A DNA stretch of 20,380 bases, taken from JAMQKA01 sp043951865. GTDB taxonomy: Bacteria; Bacteroidota; Rhodothermia; Balneolales; Balneolaceae. Below are positions 15,053 through 20,380 of this stretch, in pieces (within the stretch, counting starts at the first letter, position 1; every line of letters begins with the position of its first letter). The stretch spans positions 1-20,380 of the forward strand of contig NZ_JBINJF010000046.1 of assembly GCF_043951865.1 (NCBI RefSeq), written 5' to 3'. The translations under genes and the position numbers were made by a program. Under the pieces are notes generated by a model that made no database searches, was not told the DNA's origin, and was given only the letters and a program-made list of their open reading frames with translations.

Positions 15053-15525
15053 ATATATTGTTTTTTGGGTACCTGTCGGTTTCATCTTGTGAAAGGAGTT
15101 GGACTAACGCGTCGTTTCAGTAAAGTTCACTTTTCAGGTGGGTAATTAAATTTAACAATGCAATGTAGGGCTAATTACTAGCAATACCTATTAATATTTA
15201 TGTCCTGCTCCATGCCCTGCCACGACAAGCCGGTTCAGGAAGGTTGAAAGATCTTTCAGGGTACAGGTTCTCTTGCGATGGATGGATCGGGTCGGCCTGA
15301 CGGTTAAAACGGCAACTAAATCGTGATAGAGTTTGTTTTGCTGTTCTCGATATTCCGTCTAACTTATGCTTGGCTTCAGCCGAATCGTGGCAATATCACC
15401 TGCTGCGCCTGCTTCCCTGAGACTAATAATTGATTATTGTCTTGGGTTCATGGTTTCGTTTTATTTAGGATGCGGTAAATATCATGGGAAATTAACAGTT
15501 TAAACTAAAACTCTGTCTATTCAGC
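15053..15525. other. Divergent spacer between csp and the SLC13 gene
   Basis: 473 bp without a supportable ORF. The csp leader lies at its left end. A perfect 14-bp palindrome TGAAAGATCTTTCA sits at 15245-15258. A near-perfect dyad of 9 bp with one bulged T (15421-15430 with 15433-15441, core AATAAT-TG-ATTATT) lies 85 bp before the SLC13 start. Either may be an operator. Confidence 0.5.
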
Positions 15526-17340
15526 ATGGGATTTGAGCAACTGTTTATTATAGGGGTCTTATTGTTAGCCTTTGCCGGGTTAGCCGTTGACTTGTGGAGT
15601 CCTGATGCAATCTTGTTAACGGCGCTTGCCGTTCTCACGCTGGGTGGGGTCGTCAGCCTGGAACAGGCTTTTCAGGGGTTTGCCAACACCACATTGGTGG
15701 CACTGGGCAGTTTATATGTGGTATCGGCGGCAATGCGTGAAAGTGGTGCGCTGGATCGTGCCAGTACCTTTATACTGGGAGAAGAGACCAAGAGCATTCA
15801 ACGAATTCTGATACGACTCTGCCCCAGCGTTTCTTTGTATTCCGCATTTTTAAACAATACCCCGGTTGTAGCGATGGGGATTCCGGCTATTCGAAGCTGG
15901 GCGCAGAAAAATAATATCGTCGTATCAAAACTCCTTATTCCCCTGTCCTACGCAGCCATTTTAGGTGGACTCTGTACACTCATCGGCACCAGTACCAACC
16001 TGATTACCCACGGACTGCTGCAAAGCCACGGATTTGCAGGCCTTTCTTTTTTTGAACTAGCCTGGATCGGGGTTCCCTGTGCCGTTGTAGGGCTCCTGTA
16101 TCTCATCTTCGTTTCTCCCGTGCTGACCCCGGCACGCCGCGACATCCGCTACGAAGAGGAACGTAAAAGAAACCTGCTTGTGGAACTGGAAGTGACCGAA
16201 GGAGCTGATGTTGCGGGAAAAACCGTGAAAGAAGCCAGGTTGGCAGGTTTTCCAGGGTTTTACCTTTCCCGAATTAACCGGGAAAACCTGGAAATTGCGC
16301 CGGTTCCTGAAGATGAAAAAATCCGCGAGGGCGACCATCTTTTATATGCCGCCAAAGACGGCATCGCCGCCAAAACTCCCGATCTATCCGGGCACCCCGG
16401 GTTGCGGCTGGCCATTCAGCCTCCAAGAGGAATAAACAGAGAAGAGAACAGAGACCGGGAGCTGCACCAGGTCGTGGTAAAAGAGGGGTCGCGCCTTGTT
16501 GGGGCTACCGTTGAAGAAGCCAAACTCCTGGAGCGGTTCGGAGCAGCGGTAACCGGGGTTCGCAGAAGAGGAAAGCGCGTGGAGGAGCCGCTTGGCAAAT
16601 TTATATTGCACCCGGGCGATGTACTCCTGCTGGATACCCGACGCGGTTTCAGAGGAGCTTATGAAGATATCGAGGACTTTTTCCTGACCAGTGAAGCCGG
16701 CGGTGAAGCCCCGGGTGATACTGATGAAATAAAAGAGCACCGTCCCGGCGGCAAAGACCTGTATGTCTCCGTTTCAGTATTGGTAGGTATCGTATTTTTG
16801 GTGGCTCTTGGCATAATCGATATCGCACTGGCCGGAATTCTGGGCGTGGCGGTGTTACTGACCTTCAACGTTATTGAAGCCGGCGAAGCCCGAAAATCAG
16901 TAGACTGGACCGTACTAATTGTGATCGGTTCGGCTATCGGACTGGGCAAGGCGATGGAGGTAAGTGGTACGGCCGAGCTGATCGGAGTGTGGATGGTGGA
17001 TCTTACCAGCGCTTATGGACAGCGGGCCGTACTGGCGGGCGTGGTGCTTGCTACCGGTCTGCTTACCGAAATTATCACCAATAACGGGGCGGTGGCCCTG
17101 ATGTTTCCCATAGCGTTGTCAGTTGCCGAGTCTCAAGGTGTTGATGCGCGCGGGTTGTTCATTGCCGTCACCCTGGTCGCCTCCATGTCGCTGATTACCC
17201 CGATCGGGTACCAGACAAACCTCATGGTATATGGTCCGGGTAATTATCGGTTTACCGATTTTTTCAAGGTGGGATTTTCACTTGAACTAACACTGTGGAT
17301 ACTCGTAATCATCCTGGTCCCCATTTTCTGGCCCATGTAA
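15526..17340 (+). CDS. SLC13/DASS-type permease with two TrkA-C domains
   Basis: Inner-membrane transporter of 604 residues. The N-terminal membrane half (1-200) has FLNNTPVVAMGIP (108-120) and IGTSTNLITHG (153-163). Two tandem cytoplasmic RCK-C/TrkA-C domains follow (about 217-280 and 315-375), each with the GK/GATVKEA and LxxGDxLL pattern. The second membrane half (about 415-603) has LTEIITNNGAVALMFP and IGYQTNLMVYGPG. The paired N-T-P / S-T-N-L and T-N-N-G / Q-T-N-L motifs are the family substrate and sodium sites. Relatives carry sulfate, other divalent anions or dicarboxylates; I cannot choose. The TrkA-C pair suggests ligand-controlled gating. No Shine-Dalgarno; convergent with nei. Confidence 0.93.
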   Translation: MGFEQLFIIGVLLLAFAGLAVDLWSPDAILLTALAVLTLGGVVSLEQAFQGFANTTLVALGSLYVVSAAMRESGALDRASTFILGEETKSIQRILIRLCPSVSLYSAFLNNTPVVAMGIPAIRSWAQKNNIVVSKLLIPLSYAAILGGLCTLIGTSTNLITHGLLQSHGFAGLSFFELAWIGVPCAVVGLLYLIFVSPVLTPARRDIRYEEERKRNLLVELEVTEGADVAGKTVKEARLAGFPGFYLSRINRENLEIAPVPEDEKIREGDHLLYAAKDGIAAKTPDLSGHPGLRLAIQPPRGINREENRDRELHQVVVKEGSRLVGATVEEAKLLERFGAAVTGVRRRGKRVEEPLGKFILHPGDVLLLDTRRGFRGAYEDIEDFFLTSEAGGEAPGDTDEIKEHRPGGKDLYVSVSVLVGIVFLVALGIIDIALAGILGVAVLLTFNVIEAGEARKSVDWTVLIVIGSAIGLGKAMEVSGTAELIGVWMVDLTSAYGQRAVLAGVVLATGLLTEIITNNGAVALMFPIALSVAESQGVDARGLFIAVTLVASMSLITPIGYQTNLMVYGPGNYRFTDFFKVGFSLELTLWILVIILVPIFWPM

Positions 17341-17399
17341 GACCGCATGAAACATGTACCTGAAAATTTTCCTGTATTTGCCCCAGACCGTTTGGGTTT

Positions 17400-17419
17400 A
17401 ACCGAAAATCGGTTTCTTC
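17400..17419. terminator. Weak terminator candidate between convergent genes
   Basis: AACCGA (17400-17405) pairs with TCGGTT (17409-17414) across a 3-base loop, followed on the plus strand by a short T-rich stretch (TTTCTT). It lies 60 bp after the SLC13 stop and just past the nei stop, so it may serve the plus strand. The stem is short. Confidence 0.35.
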
Positions 17420-17423
17420 AGAA

Positions 17424-18254
17424 TTATGTCTGGTCTTTTGACTGGCACTGTGGACAAAAATAGAGCTTGCGTCCCCCCGTCTTGTTAACTTCAATTTTTG
17501 TTCCGCACCTGTAACAGTGCTCTCCCTCCCGATTGTAGACAAAATGCCGGTAATCAGACCGGCTCTTCCCTTCCCGCTTCAACGCCTGTACGGTTTGGGG
17601 ATCCGTGGTGACGCCCTTCGTCTCGTACGAACGGCGGGCAAGCTCAACAGAAGCCTCGGCCATCTGCATTTTCTGCTGGTCAGTGCAGACTCTCAGCTTC
17701 AGGTCCGGATGCACGCCGGATACGAACATCACTTCGGCCCGCAGGTAGTTTCCAAGTCCGCTGAGGAAAGATTGATCCAGCAGCAAAGTGGCCACTTTCC
17801 TGTTCTGAAAAGCATTATCCTGGTAGCGGGAGAGTACTCTTTGCCGGTCGGTATCGGGATGCAATACATCTGGTCCCAGCTTTTTGAGATAATCGTGATC
17901 AGCCAGTTTATCGTCTTTGAGCACCTCTATTTCTGATGCAGAATATAAAAGGGCAGAATGTTCTCCATTGGTTAACGACAGCCTGAGCGATCGGTTCGTA
18001 TCCGGGATTTCTCCCCTTTTAACTATTTTCCACTTCCCGTACAGCTGATTGTGCGAATAAATGTTTAATCCATCCTCGAACCGTGTCAAAATCGCTTTTC
18101 CCCGTGCTTCAATCCCCTCCACATTCCTGTTCTGCAATCTTTCTTCATACTTTTTCAGGTGATCAAAAGCGAAATACACCTCTTTAACACTGCGTTCAGC
18201 CAGCACCTCTGAGAGACGAGTGGCCGTTCTCCATATTTCCGGACCTTCAGGCAT
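17424..18254 (-). CDS. nei: Endonuclease VIII (DNA glycosylase/AP lyase)
   Basis: Base-excision-repair enzyme that removes oxidised pyrimidines and cleaves the AP site. The 276-residue protein opens MPEGPEI; after Met removal Pro is the catalytic N-terminal nucleophile and Glu3 the partner acid. Lys53 in ARGKAIL matches the catalytic loop Lys. YSHNQLYGKW and LLYSASEIEVL match E. coli Nei more closely than Fpg (MutM). The helix-two-turn-helix region contains LLDQSFLSGLGNYLRAEV. The C-terminal zinc finger has CYRCG and CPQCQ. It is convergent with the SLC13 gene and about 13 residues longer than E. coli Nei, mostly in the linker before the finger. Confidence 0.95.
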   Translation of the reverse strand: MPEGPEIWRTATRLSEVLAERSVKEVYFAFDHLKKYEERLQNRNVEGIEARGKAILTRFEDGLNIYSHNQLYGKWKIVKRGEIPDTNRSLRLSLTNGEHSALLYSASEIEVLKDDKLADHDYLKKLGPDVLHPDTDRQRVLSRYQDNAFQNRKVATLLLDQSFLSGLGNYLRAEVMFVSGVHPDLKLRVCTDQQKMQMAEASVELARRSYETKGVTTDPQTVQALKREGKSRSDYRHFVYNREGEHCYRCGTKIEVNKTGGRKLYFCPQCQSKDQT

Positions 18255-18486
18255 TACTTCATTGATTTATATTCAGATTCCTTTGTGTGGTTACAAGAAA
18301 CACTATTCCAGGTTCTTCGTTCCGTTTCCTCAAGTATACACGGACAACAAGGCTCAAATCCCGTATTACCATGAACGTTGTCAATAAATTTGATCTCATT
18401 TCGTTAAAGCTGGTATTCAAATATATTTCTATTTTTGTTAGGCCTCAAAAATAGATACCTTCTTTCACTCAATTGGATCAATAATT

Positions 18487-18492
18487 TATAAT
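18487..18492 (+). promoter_or_regulatory. Candidate -10 box of the FKBP lipoprotein gene
   Basis: A perfect TATAAT lies 19 bases before the start codon, with a weak TTTCAC 18 bases upstream of it. This would give a very short leader. A Bacteroidota-like TATTTTTG also occurs near 18432-18440, but without a matching TTTG at the right distance. The match is in AT-rich sequence. Confidence 0.3.
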
Positions 18493-18511
18493 TCAACGAC
18501 ATTCTTATATC

Positions 18512-19231
18512 ATGTTTCAACAACGATTAATGCTATTTTTTATAAGTGGGATCTTTGTCCTTTTTGTGGGCTGCAACTCCGATTCCTCCATTGGATCCGG
18601 CGATACCACCCTTGAGAATAACATCGACAGTGTAAGCTACAGCCTGGGATACCAAAACGGCATGGTCCTGAGCCAGCAAAATATGACGGATATTGACATC
18701 GACAAGCTGGTTGCAGGAATACAGGCAGGACTTGATGACAGTGCTGACGCCCCTATTTCCGAATCAGAGATGCGTGGAATTATTCAGTCCTACCAGATGC
18801 AAAAACAGCAGGAAACAATGAATAAGCAGCGTGAAGAAGCCGCCACATATCGCAAAAAAGGCGAAGAGTTCCTGGCTCAAAACAGAAATGAGGAAGGGGT
18901 AGAAGTAACGGAAAGCGGCCTGCAGTACAAGGTGCTTGAAGAGGGATCCGGAGCCTCCCCGAATGCGACAGATACCGTTACGGTGCATTACCGGGGAACC
19001 CTGCTGGATGGTACCGAATTTGACAGCTCCATCGGCGGCGATCCGGCTACCTTTCCGCTCAACCGCGTTATTGAGGGCTGGACTGAAGGGGTTCAGCTGA
19101 TGCAGGAAGGGGCCAAATACAAGTTCTGGCTGCCTGCCGACCTGGCATACGGAGACAACCCACGCCCGGGCGGTCCCATCAAACCGGGGCAGACTCTCGT
19201 CTTTGAGGTCGAGTTACTGGAAGTCAACTGA
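18512..19231 (+). CDS. FKBP-type peptidyl-prolyl isomerase lipoprotein (FkpA/Mip-like)
   Basis: Envelope folding catalyst that isomerises Xaa-Pro bonds. The 239-residue protein has a lipoprotein signal (residues 1-20) with Cys21 after L-F-V-G. An N-terminal helical dimerisation domain follows (about 35-118: SVSYSLGYQNGMVL, then a Gln/Glu-rich long helix). The FKBP domain (about 145-239) has VTVHYRGTLLDGTEFDSS, VIEGWTEGVQLM and FWLPADLAYGDN, covering the pocket residues Tyr, Asp, Val-Ile, Trp and Tyr. The end GQTLVFEVELLEVN is the usual last strand. The layout matches Mip/FkpA with a lipid anchor instead of a free periplasmic form. It has its own terminator and no operon partner. Confidence 0.95.
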   Translation: MFQQRLMLFFISGIFVLFVGCNSDSSIGSGDTTLENNIDSVSYSLGYQNGMVLSQQNMTDIDIDKLVAGIQAGLDDSADAPISESEMRGIIQSYQMQKQQETMNKQREEAATYRKKGEEFLAQNRNEEGVEVTESGLQYKVLEEGSGASPNATDTVTVHYRGTLLDGTEFDSSIGGDPATFPLNRVIEGWTEGVQLMQEGAKYKFWLPADLAYGDNPRPGGPIKPGQTLVFEVELLEVN

Positions 19232-19325
19232 GGTTCATTAAATTTTTTTAACATTTTTAGCTTTTTTACACAGAACCGCTTTTATTAGTGGTAACTGTTT
19301 ACGTTGGCTTTTTCGAAGTGTTGAA

Positions 19326-19355
19326 GGGAGCTGGTATCAATCCAGCTTCCTTTTT
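19326..19355 (+). terminator. Intrinsic terminator of the FKBP gene
   Basis: A 9-bp stem (GGGAGCTGG, 19326-19334, with CCAGCTTCC, 19342-19350, one G-T wobble) and a 7-base loop are followed by five T and further T-rich sequence. It lies 95 bp after the stop, so the mRNA has a longish 3' tail. Confidence 0.88.
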
Positions 19356-19540
19356 CTCTTTCATTGCCATCCCAGATTTTCAATAGTTCTACAGTCTCCC
19401 GCAGCAAGAAAATCTTATCTTTGTGATGTAATACTGATTTTTTCCCACTCCCTGCTTTTTAGAAATTTTCAATTAAGAATTTAGAAATAATGAACAACGC
19501 CGCGTCATTCTGACCGGAAGACCGTGCATTTGCGGCCTGG

Positions 19541-19629
19541 AGTCGAAGGATCTCCTTATGCAGGCTGCTTGTGGGTAGAGGGATTAACACCCAAGCAGTA
19601 GTAACCATGTTTAGGGAGATCCTTCGACT
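19541..19629. repeat. Nested palindromic intergenic element
   Basis: Outer arms AGTCGAAGGATCTCC (19541-19555) and GGAGATCCTTCGACT (19615-19629) are a perfect 15-bp inverted repeat. Inside them lies a second stem, CTGCTTG plus GGT (19565-19576) against ACCCAAGCAG (19589-19598), with a 2-base bulge. A CGTCATTCTGACC word stands just left (19502-19514), and a diverged counterpart (GCTCAGG) just right. Together they would fold into a long cruciform or hairpin. It resembles the dispersed palindromic elements (MITE- or REP-like) of Bacteroidota-type genomes; with one copy here this is inference. Confidence 0.75.
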
Positions 19630-19951
19630 TCATTTCACTTCGCTTGATTACGCTCAGGCTTTATGTTAAAAAAGGGACCATCCCTTGGATTTGTCTTACC
19701 TTTTTTTCTGTAATCCTTTTAACAAATCAGGATTACGCGGCGTTGATTCGGGGAAGCCTTAGCCTGGATTGTTGCAACATGCCCGACCGGAAGAATTTCT
19801 GTTTGAAGAGGGGGGCGATTCATCTGAACAGCGGACAGACCAAGATCCCCACCGAGGAGTTAACTAGGGCAACCTCAAAAAGTCACAATAGCTCTTTTCT
19901 AAAGACAGAGGTGTTCCTTTTTGTGTGAACAAAAACGAACCCAAAAAGTCA

Positions 19952-20266
19952 CCGGCGGGGATTTCTTCGCCTGGCTGCACTTCGCTGTGGCTAAAAGAAA
20001 CCCAGATGTTCCCGTTGGTAGTATTTTCCACAACTACAGGTTTTCCGTATCTATGGGCTTTCCCGTAACCTGCTGCAGAGTTTCTTTCTTAACGCCTTCG
20101 CTGCGTTTGCCCGGGGCGGCTCAGAAATCGCCATGCCGGAGAGGATAAGACCCTTTTCTACGCAAGCGCCCAAAGTCCAGAAAATTCCTGCTACAGGTGC
20201 CAGCAACGTCTCCCAACGTTGATAAGCAGGAGCCACAAATGAAGTTCCAATAGAACAACATCTGGG
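19952..20266. repeat. Composite of imperfect inverted repeats
   Basis: Several pairs of complementary segments overlap here. 19952-19966 (CCGGCGGGGATTTCT) pairs with 20123-20139 (AGAAATCGCCATGCCGG). AAAGAAAC (19994-20001) pairs with GTTTCTTT (20080-20087). CCCAGATGTT (20001-20010) pairs exactly with AACATCTGGG (20257-20266), and the match extends imperfectly to about 20018 and 20247. The third pair is not nested within the first two, so copies of one module may be arranged head to head. No transposase is present. Confidence 0.55.
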
Positions 20267-20380
20267 ATTTTATGGTAAATTTTTTGGTTCGTTTTTTCTT
20301 CACTGAAAAAATGAACATCCCTGTTTGTCAATAATAACTTATTTAGTTCATCTAAGGCACCATATTGGCATAATCGAATC

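Larger units (their letters stand above)
19356..20380. other. Non-coding, repeat-rich end of the window
   Basis: About 1 kb without a gene I can support. The frames open here (19644-19928, 19921-20148, and 20051-20236 on the minus strand) have no ribosome binding site, no domain and odd residue composition. Two blocks of inverted repeats, 19541-19629 and 19952-20266, account for much of the sequence and are listed separately. 20270-20380 is AT-rich and featureless to my eye. Confidence 0.6.

Noticed and set aside
19644..20236. Three ORFs (94, 75 and 61 codons) near the window end
   Set aside because: They cover inverted-repeat sequence, share no domain and lack start signals. Best explained as chance frames in repeats.

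Overview
The window looks like ordinary chromosome from a free-living, non-enteric Gram-negative heterotroph. Three things point to the Balneolota/Bacteroidota (FCB) side of the tree. Most start codons lack a Shine-Dalgarno sequence, spacers between operons are AT-rich, and the protein set fits (class II xylose isomerase with a sugar-isomerase-like partner, lipoproteins with Ig-like repeats, an FKBP lipoprotein). A saline or marine member of the Balneolota is my best guess. This is inference; the window has no rRNA or marker gene to settle it. I saw no tRNA, rRNA, CRISPR array, intact transposase or prophage.

Layout. 1-108: possible 3' end of an upstream gene. 179-1502: apt (minus) and tadA (plus), divergent. 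1702-5799: a three-gene xylose block (TIM-barrel sugar isomerase/epimerase-like protein, xylulokinase, xylose isomerase), with a long G/C-rich hairpin between the first two genes and a clear intrinsic terminator after xylA. 5917-7668 (minus): a SulP anion transporter, divergent from an Ig-like surface lipoprotein (7993-9444) across an AT-rich spacer that carries a perfect 14-bp inverted repeat. 9698-10988: beta-carbonic anhydrase, followed by a protein that looks like an AAA+ domain stripped of its catalytic motifs. 11194-13312: a compact cluster of MATE exporter, a tiny Cys-rich oxidoreductase-like protein, a minimal SUI1/eIF1-like protein and a 57-residue small ORF. 13657-15052 (minus): a phage-type putative metallopeptidase and a cold-shock protein with its own terminator, separated by about 680 bp rich in dyads. 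15526-18254: an SLC13-type permease with two TrkA-C domains, convergent with endonuclease VIII (nei). 18512-19355: an FKBP lipoprotein with terminator. 19356-20380: non-coding sequence with nested inverted repeats, probably dispersed intergenic repeat elements.

How the genes fit together. XylA and XylB turn D-xylose into xylulose 5-phosphate for the pentose phosphate pathway; no xylose transporter or regulator lies in the window. The SulP transporter and carbonic anhydrase are close enough to suggest inorganic-carbon handling, but the transported anion cannot be read from sequence. The rest is housekeeping: purine salvage (apt), tRNA wobble editing (tadA), base-excision repair (nei), cold shock, envelope protein folding (FKBP) and drug/cation export (MATE).

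I found no clear new multigene system. The items most worth a second look are the degenerate AAA+ protein, the competing hairpins in the xylose mRNA, the divergent-region inverted repeat, the small genes behind the MATE exporter, and the repeat elements at 14413-14543 and 19541-20266.
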